Shown: positions 8,695-16,396 of the stretch, in pieces
Layout of the letters: each line of letters opens with the position of its first letter
Position numbering within the stretch: the first letter of the stretch is position 1
Origin: Candidatus Thorarchaeota archaeon
Lineage (GTDB): Archaea > Asgardarchaeota > Thorarchaeia > Thorarchaeales > Thorarchaeaceae
Assembly (NCBI GenBank): GCA_018238825.1
Contig: JABCSP010000005.1
Location: 1 to 27,497, forward strand
Reading direction: 5' to 3'
Length of the DNA stretch: 27,497 nt
The notes under the pieces: model-generated
What the model was told of the DNA's origin: nothing
Database searches by the model: none
The model's input: only the letters and a program-made list of their open reading frames with translations
Position numbers and translations under genes: made by a program

Positions 8695-8737
8695 CAGGAT
8701 TCCTCTGCAATTCCTTAGTCGGGTTCCAAGATTTGGG

Positions 8738-8747
8738 AGATATAAGG
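8738..8747 (-). promoter_or_regulatory. TATA-like box for the minus-strand hdrCB
   Basis: On the minus strand this reads CCTTATATCT. A start about 26 bases downstream would leave a short leader of roughly 20-25 bases before the ATG at 8694, containing GAGGA. The same box could also be read from the plus strand (AGATATAAGG). Confidence 0.4.
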
Positions 8748-8762
8748 ATTCAGGCTGTTCAC

Positions 8763-8780
8763 ATCCATTCGGTAATGGAT
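8763..8780. promoter_or_regulatory. Perfect 18-bp dyad between the divergent hdrCB pairs
   Basis: ATCCATT and AATGGAT form perfect 7-bp arms around CGGT. The site lies between the TATA-like box of the minus pair and the TTTAAG of the plus pair, where one regulator could control both. No protein can be assigned from sequence. Confidence 0.45.
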
Positions 8781-8788
8781 TTAAGGAT
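8778..8788 (+). promoter_or_regulatory. TATA-like box for the plus-strand hdrCB
   Basis: GGATTTAAGGA overlaps the right arm of the dyad. Initiation about 26 bases downstream would fall near 8808, some 17 bases before the TTG start at 8825. The overlap would let a bound regulator block TBP/TFB. Confidence 0.35.
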
Positions 8789-8824
8789 GAGATTCAAGCC
8801 CACCTTCGCAGTCGGTGTATTATC

Positions 8825-9370
8825 TTGACAAGTGCTGAAGAAAAAACCGCAATTGAGATTGACACTCCTGATGATTCGTTTGTACAGATGATTAAGAAGA
8901 CAGGTGGACCTAATATTCAAAACTGCTACCAGTGTGGTACTTGTAGTGGGAGTTGTCCTGCAGGTGCACTTACCAACTTTCTTGTTCGCGGAATCATCAG
9001 AAAGGCCCTCCTTGGTCTAAAGGAACAGTGTATTTCTTCACCCGAACTTTGGTATTGTACTACCTGTTACACATGCACCGATCGTTGTCCTCAAGATGTG
9101 AAGCCGACAGATGTGATTAAAGCAATCAGAAATGTTGCAGTGGCGGAGGGTTATATGCTAGCACCTCACCAAAAGACCGCATTGAAAGTTCTGGAAACTG
9201 GTCATGCTGTACCATTGGATAAAGAATCTTGGGAGAACCTACGTGAGAAGGTTGGTATTGAACGAATACCTCCTAATGCAAGCAAATATTCTGAAGCTAT
9301 AGAGGAAATCAAGAAACTTGCAAAGAAGACTGGTTTTGATAAATTAATAGCTGTGAAGGAGGAGAAATAG
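8825..9370 (+). CDS. Heterodisulfide reductase subunit C-like protein (second copy)
   Basis: A 181-residue HdrC homologue. The frame is open back to 8660, but that stretch overlaps the divergent gene and looks non-coding. Starting at TTG 8825 (MTSAEEKTAIEI) gives the same length as the first HdrC and puts all eight cluster cysteines at identical positions: C34, C37, C40, C44 and C78, C81, C84, C88. This is the main argument for the start, since no strong ribosome site is visible. It carries two [4Fe-4S] clusters and passes electrons between HdrA and HdrB. It is followed directly by its hdrB, with the stop codon embedded in that gene's ribosome site. Confidence 0.85.
   Translation: MTSAEEKTAIEIDTPDDSFVQMIKKTGGPNIQNCYQCGTCSGSCPAGALTNFLVRGIIRKALLGLKEQCISSPELWYCTTCYTCTDRCPQDVKPTDVIKAIRNVAVAEGYMLAPHQKTALKVLETGHAVPLDKESWENLREKVGIERIPPNASKYSEAIEEIKKLAKKTGFDKLIAVKEEK
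9356..9370 (+). promoter_or_regulatory. Ribosome site and stop shared at the hdrC-hdrB junction
   Basis: AAGGAGGAGAAATAG ends hdrC and provides the Shine-Dalgarno for hdrB one base later. The identical 15 bases occur at the first pair (minus strand, 8149-8163), so translational coupling is preserved in both copies. Confidence 0.7.
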
Positions 9371-9371
9371 T

Positions 9372-10295
9372 ATGGCTAAGAAATCGTTCTATCATTTCCT
9401 TGGTTGCATAATTCCACATAGATATCCGAGCGTGGAAAAAGCTGTAAAGTTGGTATTCAACGATCTTGATATGGGTCTTCTTGACATGGATGGAGCTACT
9501 TGCTGTCCAGCACCGGGCGTATTTGGTTCATTTGATAGAATCACTTGGGCTACTATCGCGGCACGTAATCTTACAATTGCTGAGGCTGGAGGACATCCAA
9601 TTACTACTGGATGCAATGGTTGCTTTGCTAGTCTATGGGATGCAAATTATGAATTAAAGCATGACGAAGAACTACGTGAAATAGTGAATGAAAATCTTGC
9701 TGAGATTGATCGTGAGTTCAAGGGGACTATTGAGGTCTGGCATTACGTAGATGCATTGGTAGAAGTAGCAGGTCTTGATAAGATTAGAAAAAAGGTGACT
9801 CGACCTTTCAAAGACGTAAGAATGGTTTTGCATCCGGGATGTCATTGGATGCGTCCAAAGCTTCTCAAGCAAAAAGATGATTCAGAGCGCCCTCATATTT
9901 TCCGGGAACTTTGTGAAACATCGGGTGCGGAATATGTGCCCTACAAGGATGAGCTAATGTGCTGTGGCGCAGGTGGCGCTGTAAGAACAGCAGATATTAA
10001 GGTTGCATTAGAATTTACTATGCAAAAGTTCGAAAGCGTCAAGGAAGCTGGTGGTGCTGACATGATGATTACACCTTGCCCCTTCTGTGAACTCCAGTTG
10101 GATTTGGGACAGGTTGAGATACAGAAGCACTTTGAGAAGGAATATGTCCTTGACATCCTTCATGTTGTGGAATTGCTAGCTCTTGCTTTTGGTCATGAGC
10201 CTGATGAATTCGGACTAGCAACTCACCTTCAATACCAGCTGCGCAAGAGTACACCTTTATGGGAAAAGCTGGGAATCAAAGTTGAAGAATCCTAA
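9372..10295 (+). CDS. Heterodisulfide reductase subunit B-like protein (second copy)
   Basis: A 307-residue HdrB homologue with both CCG domains intact: C12, C44-C45, C81, C84 and C157, C197-C198, C236, C239, plus an extra C181. The clusters would sit at the disulfide-cleaving site. ATG 9372 follows the hdrC stop by one base with GGAGG at proper spacing. It diverges clearly in sequence from the first copy between the motifs, for example HPGCHWMRPK here against HYGCHLLKPS there, which suggests different partners or substrates rather than a recent duplication. It has no HdrA of its own alongside; the only hdrA in the window lies convergent to it, downstream of the small genes. Confidence 0.88.
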   Translation: MAKKSFYHFLGCIIPHRYPSVEKAVKLVFNDLDMGLLDMDGATCCPAPGVFGSFDRITWATIAARNLTIAEAGGHPITTGCNGCFASLWDANYELKHDEELREIVNENLAEIDREFKGTIEVWHYVDALVEVAGLDKIRKKVTRPFKDVRMVLHPGCHWMRPKLLKQKDDSERPHIFRELCETSGAEYVPYKDELMCCGAGGAVRTADIKVALEFTMQKFESVKEAGGADMMITPCPFCELQLDLGQVEIQKHFEKEYVLDILHVVELLALAFGHEPDEFGLATHLQYQLRKSTPLWEKLGIKVEES

Positions 10296-10403
10296 TACCG
10301 TTTATTGAATATACGATAGTTTCTCTCACAGTTCGATGTTTCATAACAAAACTTCTACTCTTAATGAAATTCCGTCCTATGTAAGAATGAAAATTGAATC
10401 AGA

Positions 10404-10538
10404 TCATTCTAGTTTGGTCTGTGGTGCTGCTGTAAAACTTACAATCTCAATCTTACTCAAATCTTCGATTGCTTCTATCTCCCGGCGGTATTTGCAACGG
10501 GCCAGATAGACTCGTGTATAGAGCCTAGTGGCTTTCAT
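10404..10538 (-). CDS. Probable leaderless small protein of 44 residues
   Basis: In an otherwise gene-free gap of about 316 bp (10296-10611), the minus strand has a frame from ATG 10538 to TGA 10404. It encodes a compact basic N-terminal half (MKATRLYTRVYLARCKYRRE) followed by an acidic helix-like segment and VSFTAAPQ. A TATA-like box lies 27 bases upstream of the ATG, the distance expected for an archaeal leaderless transcript. I recognise no family. The rest of the gap (10296-10403 and 10571-10611) shows only AT-rich DNA. The frame could be chance, but the promoter spacing argues for a gene. Confidence 0.4.
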   Translation of the reverse strand: MKATRLYTRVYLARCKYRREIEAIEDLSKIEIVSFTAAPQTKLE

Positions 10539-10559
10539 AATTGTAGGATGTTACCCATG

Positions 10560-10570
10560 TAATATTAAGT
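10560..10570 (-). promoter_or_regulatory. TATA-like box for the 44-residue gene
   Basis: The minus strand reads ACTTAATATTA. The centre is about 27 bases from the A of the ATG at 10538, so transcription would start at or next to the start codon. Confidence 0.4.
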
Positions 10571-10611
10571 CCATGCATTAAAAATAGTTAACTCAAAAGT
10601 AATGGCGCCAA

Positions 10612-11187
10612 TCACTTCAGTTTACTCTCACCATAGAACAATTCGCCTAGTTTCTTCATAGCATCGCGGACACATTCCTTCTTTCCACTGACCTGGAGGT
10701 GCCGCTCGCCATCTAGTGAAACATTTACTTGGCAATCCTCAGCAAGTTCGGAAATAATTTCTACTGGAATATCATCTGGCAGTCTAATTCTGAAGTAGGC
10801 TGTGTCTTTGTCCCTTGGAATATCAGATATTGGCGTCTTTGTTTCTTCAGCAGTACTTTCTAGTTTCCCTTCCAAAGCTTGCTCGAACTTGGACTCCCAA
10901 GACTTACGATAGTCAATCCCAACTTTATCCTGAGCGCGAATTAGAAGTGAGTCTTTCAAGACAAGCACTTTCTGTTCTATCTCAAGTTTGAGTTGAGTGT
11001 CGCCCCCTTCTCCTGCTCGTATCTCTTCCTCAAATGAGTTCAGATATTCAAGTACCATTTTTGAGTTACGAAGGTCTGCATATGCAAGGTCTGATAGAGA
11101 TGCACCACTCTTTTCTAAATCTCCCATGAGATCATTGAGCACCATCCAAACTGCTCGTAAATTGTCTAGAGAAGTCAATCTACTCAC
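10612..11187 (-). CDS. Conserved archaeal protein coupled to hdrA, DUF2096-like
   Basis: A 191-residue cytoplasmic protein. It starts at GTG 11187, and its GTGA overlaps the hdrA stop by four bases, so it is translationally coupled to HdrA. The N-terminal part (LRAVWMVLNDLMGDLEKSGASL, then a helical region to about 115) resembles archaeal DUF2096 proteins from memory; this is tentative. The C-terminal part from about 130 (AYFRIRLPDDIPVEIISELAED, then LQVSGKKECVRDAMKKLGELF) looks like a small alpha/beta domain with a KH-like feel. It has no cysteines that would bind Fe-S clusters, so it is not an electron carrier. An accessory or assembly role for the Hdr complex is inference from position only. 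Confidence 0.7.
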   Translation of the reverse strand: MSRLTSLDNLRAVWMVLNDLMGDLEKSGASLSDLAYADLRNSKMVLEYLNSFEEEIRAGEGGDTQLKLEIEQKVLVLKDSLLIRAQDKVGIDYRKSWESKFEQALEGKLESTAEETKTPISDIPRDKDTAYFRIRLPDDIPVEIISELAEDCQVNVSLDGERHLQVSGKKECVRDAMKKLGELFYGESKLK

Positions 11188-14100
11188 TCCCTTAGCATCT
11201 CTTCAATCTGTTCTAGAAAACTTTCCTCACGCCACCATCTCATATCTCTTGCACCAGTGGGGCAGATTGCAGCACACGCACCACACCCCTCACACCGCAT
11301 CTCATCAGTAACGCTCTTCTTTACTCCTGGCTCGATCTCAACCATTGTAATAGCATCATAGGGACAAATCTCAGAATAATGACATAGGTCACAGCCAACA
11401 CAGAGCTCTTGATTGACCTCTGCTGTAAGCAGTTCTACTTCTACTGTTCCGAGGTTAAGCGGGATACTGGCTTCATTTGCAGCGCCTCTTGCTTGATTGA
11501 CGGAATCTGCAATATTCTTTGCATAAGTACAACCAACGAATACACCAGGTACGGTTGTTTCAACTGGTCTGAACTTCATGTGCATCTCTGATAGGAATCC
11601 ATCCTGACCTCGGTTGATTCCCAATCCTTTAGCCAATTCATCAACATCATGAGGTGCCTCAAGACCTAACGCAAGAACAACCATCTCTGAATGAATCTTG
11701 AAGGTTTCTTGTGAGAGTGTATCATAGACGGTTACAATAGCCTCTTTTCCATCAGCTGATTGTTCTACAGTTACTGGCCTCTCACGTTCCCATCGCAGGT
11801 ATGCAGTTCCATTCTGTCTATTCTCACGCCACATCTCTTCCATTCCGCTGGCGAATGGTCTGATATGTTCCTTATACGCTGAGAATATCTTGATATCTGG
11901 AAACATCTCCTTGAGTTCATGCTGTATTGAAATGACAGCAGAGCAACACACTCGTGAGCAGTATCTGTTTCCTTCTCCAGGATTCTCTCTTGATCCAACA
12001 CAGTGAATGAATACAGGATTCTTTGGAGGTTTCTTCAACTCTCCATTACGGAACTTCTTCTCCAAGTCTAATGTTGAAATAACCTGTGGGACTGTTCCCC
12101 ATCCATACTCGCCTTCTTTCGGATCGTAGGTGTCCATTCCTACAGTGAGTACCATTGTTCCAATCCTATGCACTGTTCTTTCTTGGGTATTCACATCTTC
12201 AACTTGGATATCATAGTTACCATACGAACCCTCTCGAAGCACGACCTTTGTGTTGAGAATGACCTTGATGTGTTTCTCCTTTTCAACACGGGCTATCAGA
12301 TCATCTACCATCTCTTTGGCTGAGTCCATCTTCGGGAAGACATTATGCAACTCATTCAATCGCCCGCCTAGCTTGTCTTGCTTCTCAATGAGAATGACAT
12401 CAAATCCTTTCTTTGCGATGTCAAGTGCGGCAGTCATTCCTGAAACTCCACCGCCCACAATCATTGATGTGCGTGTAACTTCCACAACTTTCCGAGGAAC
12501 CTCTTCATTCCGTAGAGCTTTAGCCACTCCGCTTCGAATCATGTCTTGTGCTTTCTCCAGCCTTACTTCTGGGGATTCCTGAGTGTGTACAAGTGCTAGA
12601 TGCTCTCTGAGTCCTACAGGACCAACTAGGTAATAACCTGAAAGACCTGCAGCCTCCATTGCTGTTCGGAAAGTATCTTCGTGTTGGAGGGGTGAACACG
12701 AACCAACAACAACACGATTCAGTTTGTGCTCCTTAATGGCGTTGGTAACAAACTCCTGTCCAGGGTCCGAGCACATGAAAATATAATCTGTAGAAAAGGC
12801 AACGTTTGGAATATCATTAGCCCACTCGGCAAGTGCTACTACGTCTATTTCATTGGAGATGATTCCACCGCAGTGGCATATGAAGACACCCACCCTTGGT
12901 TCATCACCCATATCAGCTGGTGGGATTTCTGGTGGTGCTTCTGGTGTGGGAATAGGTAGTATTGAATGAGCTGCCATTGCAGCACCTTTTCCCTCATTGA
13001 CTGAATCAGTACCGTCTCGAGGACCATGTGCGCAACCTGCTACAAAAATACCACGACGGTTCGTTTCCAAAGCACCCACATTGGATTGTTTCTCTTTTAC
13101 CCAACCTGTTTCTTCCACATCAATCTTCAGGGTTTTTGCAAGTTCTTCAAAGTCCTTGCTTGGTCTGAAACTTGAATTGAGGACTACCATAGAAACTTTG
13201 TCAATCTCTATGATCTCTCCCTTTTCTGTATCCTCCATCTTAACGAACAGGTCATGTGTATCTGGATCTTCTTGAATCTCAGACACTCTACCTCTGATGA
13301 AGTTGACATCCATATTCTTCTCAGTATCCCAAAGGAATTCTTCCAAGGCCTTCCCTGCAGTCCGCATATCCATGTATGTATAGATAATCTCACAGTGGTC
13401 AGCTGGATAATGCATCCGAGTGACCTGTGCCAGTTTTACACCAAATGAACAACAAACCCTATTGCAGTGATCGCTGTACCCCTCAATATTCTCACGTACA
13501 TCCCTGCTTCCAACACAGTTAACGAAAAGTATCTTGCTTGGTTCTCTGCCATCTGAGGGTCTCACCATATGAGCTTCAGTTGGTCCTGTAGGATGTGTTT
13601 GCCGGTCATATTCGAGAGATGTCAATACATTGGGAAAAACACCGTAACCATATTCACCATAGTCTATTGGCTTGTACTCTTCAAATCCAGTAGCCACAAT
13701 GATTGAGCCTACATTAAGTTTGAAGACCTTATCCTTATCTGTGTAATCAATACACCCTTGTGGACAAACCGCAGCACATGTACCACATCCAATGCAAGAA
13801 TCTCGATCAATGGTTGTGACCAATGGAATCTGCTGTGCAAAGTTGAAGTAGATAGATTTCCGTAAGGATAGGCCAAAGTCGTACTCATTTGGAACTTCCA
13901 CTGGACATGCTCTGACACAGAGTCCACAGCCGGTGCATGTATCTTCATTCACATACCTTGCTTTCTTACGAATGGTGACTGTAAAATCACCTTCCTTTCC
14001 TTCTACCTTTTCAACAGTTGATAATGCGTGAATAGTGATGTTCTGGTGTTTACCCACAAAGGAAGTCAGTGGTGTCATAACACATGCTGAACATTCTAAG

Positions 14101-14288
14101 GCTGGAAATATCTTGTAGATGGCTACGTAGTTTCCACCGATATTAACAGTCTTCTCTATCATGTGGGCATGATGTCCGCCATCTCCAAGCCCAAGTGCGG
14201 CACTGATGCCGGCCATGCCTCCACCTATTATCAGTACGTCGGTGGGTTTGGTTTTCTTGTCCGATTTTTTGGCTGCCTTGCTGACCAT
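11184..14288 (-). CDS. hdrA: Double HdrA fusion (HdrA FAD unit plus second HdrA-like unit)
   Basis: A 1034-residue iron-sulfur flavoprotein, far longer than the usual HdrA of roughly 650. The first unit has an FAD motif (GGGMAGISAALG, 22-33), the HdrA block FPALECSAC (61-69), and an inserted ferredoxin (C118-C121-C124 and C165-C168-C171 groups). The second unit begins near 465 with the HdrA N-terminal domain (FICHCGG 469-475, MCSDPG 505-510, SCSP 530), then a second FAD motif (GGGVSGMTAAL, 612-622), and ends in a ferredoxin (C963, C966, C969, C975 and C999, C1002, C1005, C1009). The inserted ferredoxin exists only in the first unit; the N-terminal domain and C-terminal ferredoxin exist only in the second. 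HdrA is the bifurcating flavin subunit of Hdr complexes. Likely partners are the two HdrCB pairs and, divergently, a group 3b hydrogenase. No MvhD gene is seen. Confidence 0.88.
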   Translation of the reverse strand: MVSKAAKKSDKKTKPTDVLIIGGGMAGISAALGLGDGGHHAHMIEKTVNIGGNYVAIYKIFPALECSACVMTPLTSFVGKHQNITIHALSTVEKVEGKEGDFTVTIRKKARYVNEDTCTGCGLCVRACPVEVPNEYDFGLSLRKSIYFNFAQQIPLVTTIDRDSCIGCGTCAAVCPQGCIDYTDKDKVFKLNVGSIIVATGFEEYKPIDYGEYGYGVFPNVLTSLEYDRQTHPTGPTEAHMVRPSDGREPSKILFVNCVGSRDVRENIEGYSDHCNRVCCSFGVKLAQVTRMHYPADHCEIIYTYMDMRTAGKALEEFLWDTEKNMDVNFIRGRVSEIQEDPDTHDLFVKMEDTEKGEIIEIDKVSMVVLNSSFRPSKDFEELAKTLKIDVEETGWVKEKQSNVGALETNRRGIFVAGCAHGPRDGTDSVNEGKGAAMAAHSILPIPTPEAPPEIPPADMGDEPRVGVFICHCGGIISNEIDVVALAEWANDIPNVAFSTDYIFMCSDPGQEFVTNAIKEHKLNRVVVGSCSPLQHEDTFRTAMEAAGLSGYYLVGPVGLREHLALVHTQESPEVRLEKAQDMIRSGVAKALRNEEVPRKVVEVTRTSMIVGGGVSGMTAALDIAKKGFDVILIEKQDKLGGRLNELHNVFPKMDSAKEMVDDLIARVEKEKHIKVILNTKVVLREGSYGNYDIQVEDVNTQERTVHRIGTMVLTVGMDTYDPKEGEYGWGTVPQVISTLDLEKKFRNGELKKPPKNPVFIHCVGSRENPGEGNRYCSRVCCSAVISIQHELKEMFPDIKIFSAYKEHIRPFASGMEEMWRENRQNGTAYLRWERERPVTVEQSADGKEAIVTVYDTLSQETFKIHSEMVVLALGLEAPHDVDELAKGLGINRGQDGFLSEMHMKFRPVETTVPGVFVGCTYAKNIADSVNQARGAANEASIPLNLGTVEVELLTAEVNQELCVGCDLCHYSEICPYDAITMVEIEPGVKKSVTDEMRCEGCGACAAICPTGARDMRWWREESFLEQIEEMLRE

Positions 14289-14337
14289 AGAATTAGACTC
14301 CGGTGTCAGGTTGTAACGGCGGGTTCAGCAGAGGGGG

Positions 14338-14348
14338 CGATATAATCT
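14338..14348 (-). promoter_or_regulatory. TATA-like box for hdrA
   Basis: The minus strand reads AGATTATATCG. Initiation about 26 bases on would leave a leader of around 25-30 bases with GGAG shortly before the ATG at 14288. Confidence 0.45.
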
Positions 14349-14383
14349 TTCTGTCGCGACCTTAATGGCGTTAACTACATAAC

Positions 14384-14401
14384 TTAGAACACGTGTTCTA
14401 A
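14384..14401. promoter_or_regulatory. Perfect 18-bp palindrome between hdrA and hydBGDA
   Basis: TTAGAACACGTGTTCTAA is a perfect palindrome with no spacer, centred in the 197-bp divergent region. It lies about 40-50 bases upstream of the hdrA TATA-like box and upstream of the hyd promoter. It is a strong candidate for a dimeric regulator controlling both operons. No matching regulator can be named. Confidence 0.55.
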
Positions 14402-14420
14402 TAGTACGACCACATCTGTC

Positions 14421-14430
14421 ATTTTATTAG
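14421..14430 (+). promoter_or_regulatory. Possible TATA box for hydBGDA
   Basis: ATTTTATTAG is AT-rich and would place transcription start near 14452, about 34 bases before the TTG start. A second candidate is TTGCTATACAAG at 14454-14465, which would give an almost leaderless transcript. Confidence 0.25.
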
Positions 14431-14485
14431 CAAACTTCTTAGGGACCCTCCTATTGCTATACAAGATTGCGAGGTGTAGAGAACC

Positions 14486-15520
14486 TTGAGGTATGTGAAG
14501 ATATCCAAGCAGGACACCTATGAATTTCTTGAGAGATTAAAAAAGATTGGAACTCTCTATGCACCCCACAAGGTATCCGAGAAGTTCTACGATTTTTGTG
14601 AAGTTGATGATGTGAAGGATGTTGAGTTTGATTATCAAAGAACAATTCGTCCACCGCGTCGTTTCTTCTATCCCGAGAGAGAGGTGCTATTTACTTTTGA
14701 TACTCATAAGGTGGAATTGTATGAAAATCTACCTTCTAAAGAGAAGCAGATTCTCTTTGGAGTCCATTCATGTGATATAGTCGCACTGAGAACAATGGAC
14801 TCAAAATTCATGGATGACCAACCTGATCCTTACTACAAGGTAAGGAGAGATAATGGAATTGTCATCGGTATCTCATGTGTACCAGATGAGTATTGCTTCT
14901 GCAATGTACGGCGTGTAGAGTTCGTAGATACTGGTTTTGACCTGTTCTTCCATGAACTTCCTGACGGATATTTGGTAAGGGTGGGTACAGTAGTTGGACA
15001 CAAACTTATTGATCCATATGAGGGTGAGATCTTCAAAGAAGTCTGCCCCGATGATGTTGAAAACATGTCCAAATTTGAAGAGAAACGCGCCTCCATGTTT
15101 ACAACAACGGGCAACTGGGATACTCTTCGTTATTTCATGGAAATGCGCTTGGATCATCCGATGTATATGCGTGAGAGCGAGAAATGTCTTGGATGTGGAA
15201 ATTGTACACTTACTTGTCCTTCATGCAAGTGTTACGATGTCCAGGATATTCCAAGCATAGATGGGAGAACTGGTGAGCGAATTCGCTACTGGGATTCGTG
15301 TCAGTTCCGATCGCACGGTCTCGTTGCTGGAAACCATAACTTCAGAGAAACAAAGCTGGATCGATTCCATAATCGGTATCAGTGTAAGAACTCTTACTGT
15401 AAAGATACGACTACTTCATTTTGTGTAGGTTGTGGACGCTGTACTTACTTCTGTCCTGCTGGTATTCAATTCAAGGAGAATCTGATGGAGATAGCTGGGT
15501 ATAAGGGAGGGACTACCTGA
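14486..15520 (+). CDS. hydB: Group 3b [NiFe] hydrogenase (sulfhydrogenase) beta subunit
   Basis: A 344-residue iron-sulfur subunit that links the NAD(P)H-binding gamma subunit to the hydrogenase core. It shows the family sequence LFGVHSCDIVALRTMD (91-106) and two [4Fe-4S] motifs, C234, C237, C240, C244 and C313, C316, C319, C323, with extra cysteines in PSCKCYD. The start is TTG 14486, with GAGGTG at 14471-14476 as ribosome site. It is the first gene of hydBGDA. The order beta-gamma-delta-alpha is the one known from group 3b sulfhydrogenases, for example in Thermococcales. Confidence 0.9.
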   Translation: MRYVKISKQDTYEFLERLKKIGTLYAPHKVSEKFYDFCEVDDVKDVEFDYQRTIRPPRRFFYPEREVLFTFDTHKVELYENLPSKEKQILFGVHSCDIVALRTMDSKFMDDQPDPYYKVRRDNGIVIGISCVPDEYCFCNVRRVEFVDTGFDLFFHELPDGYLVRVGTVVGHKLIDPYEGEIFKEVCPDDVENMSKFEEKRASMFTTTGNWDTLRYFMEMRLDHPMYMRESEKCLGCGNCTLTCPSCKCYDVQDIPSIDGRTGERIRYWDSCQFRSHGLVAGNHNFRETKLDRFHNRYQCKNSYCKDTTTSFCVGCGRCTYFCPAGIQFKENLMEIAGYKGGTT

Positions 15521-16395
15521 TGACAACAAGCGAAATGAGAGATGAGGGAAAGGAAAACATCTATGACACAGCAAAGTGTCGATTATTGCGGAAATATGAC
15601 CTTTCGGAACAAGACAAATTGTTCCTCTTCCGTTTTGAAGATCCTGAAATCGCCATGAACTGGAGATATGGACCAGGGCAATTTGTTACAGTATCAATTC
15701 TTGGTCTTGGAGAGGTTCCTATCTCAATCTGTTCTTCAGCACGTACAATGGGCTTCTTTGAGCTATGCATTCGTAATGCAGGTCGTGTTACCTCCCAGAT
15801 TCACAAGTTAGAACCTGGAACACTTGTTGGTATTCGTGGACCTTATGGTAATGGATTCCCCATGGAACAGTTTGCTAATCGAGATTTGCTTCTAGTTGCT
15901 GCTGGGCTTGGGATGGCACCTCTTCGTTCAGTATTCCTCTATGCTTTAGATAATCGTTGGGACTTTGGAAATATCACCATAATCAACAGTGCTAAGTATG
16001 GCAATGGACTTCTATTCAAAAAGGAACTTGAGGCAATGAAAGACATTGCAACTGCAGAGGATATATCAATTGTCCAAACTGTTACACGTGACCCTGACTT
16101 TGAGGGACTTCATGGTCGAGCTACCACACATTTTGACAAGGTCAATGTAGACCCAAAGAACTGTGCTGTTGCAATGTGTGGCCCTCCTGCTATGTATAAG
16201 GGCATGTTTGAGGAGCTCATTGCTCGAGGCTATGATCCACGATACATATTCGTTACTCTAGAGCGACGAATGAAGTGTGGTGTAGGGAAGTGTGGTCACT
16301 GCAACATCGGAACCGCAACTAGTTGGCAATATGCGTGTAAGGATGGACCGGTCTTCGACTACTATGACATCACAAGCATTCCGGGGTTGATCTAA
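15520..16395 (+). CDS. hydG: Group 3b hydrogenase gamma subunit (FAD, NAD(P)-binding)
   Basis: A 291-residue flavoprotein of the ferredoxin-NADP reductase type that exchanges electrons with NAD(P)H. An FAD-binding barrel covers the first 110 residues (GPGQFVTVSI, VPISICSS, RGPYGNGFP). The nucleotide-binding domain carries LLVAAGLGMAPLRSV (124-138) and AMCGPPAMY. A C-terminal [2Fe-2S] motif has C253, C258, C261 and C273. Its ATG overlaps the hydB stop by one base (TGATG), with GGGAGG at 15505-15510. The C-terminal fold and [2Fe-2S] motif are close to those of PyrK-like and NfnA-like proteins, but the neighbours fix it as the hydrogenase subunit. Confidence 0.9.
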   Translation: MTTSEMRDEGKENIYDTAKCRLLRKYDLSEQDKLFLFRFEDPEIAMNWRYGPGQFVTVSILGLGEVPISICSSARTMGFFELCIRNAGRVTSQIHKLEPGTLVGIRGPYGNGFPMEQFANRDLLLVAAGLGMAPLRSVFLYALDNRWDFGNITIINSAKYGNGLLFKKELEAMKDIATAEDISIVQTVTRDPDFEGLHGRATTHFDKVNVDPKNCAVAMCGPPAMYKGMFEELIARGYDPRYIFVTLERRMKCGVGKCGHCNIGTATSWQYACKDGPVFDYYDITSIPGLI

Positions 16396-16396
16396 G

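Noticed and set aside
8660..8824. A longer N-terminus for the second HdrC, back to 8660.
   Set aside because: It overlaps the divergent hdrC, covers the shared promoter region, and breaks the identical cysteine register obtained with TTG 8825.
12250..12582. Plus-strand open frames of about 60-110 codons opposite hdrA.
   Set aside because: They are antisense to a well-supported gene and Ser/Thr-rich in the way mirror frames usually are.
14441..14449. Small AGGG-A-CCCT palindrome before hydB.
   Set aside because: Four-base arms are too short to stand out from chance.
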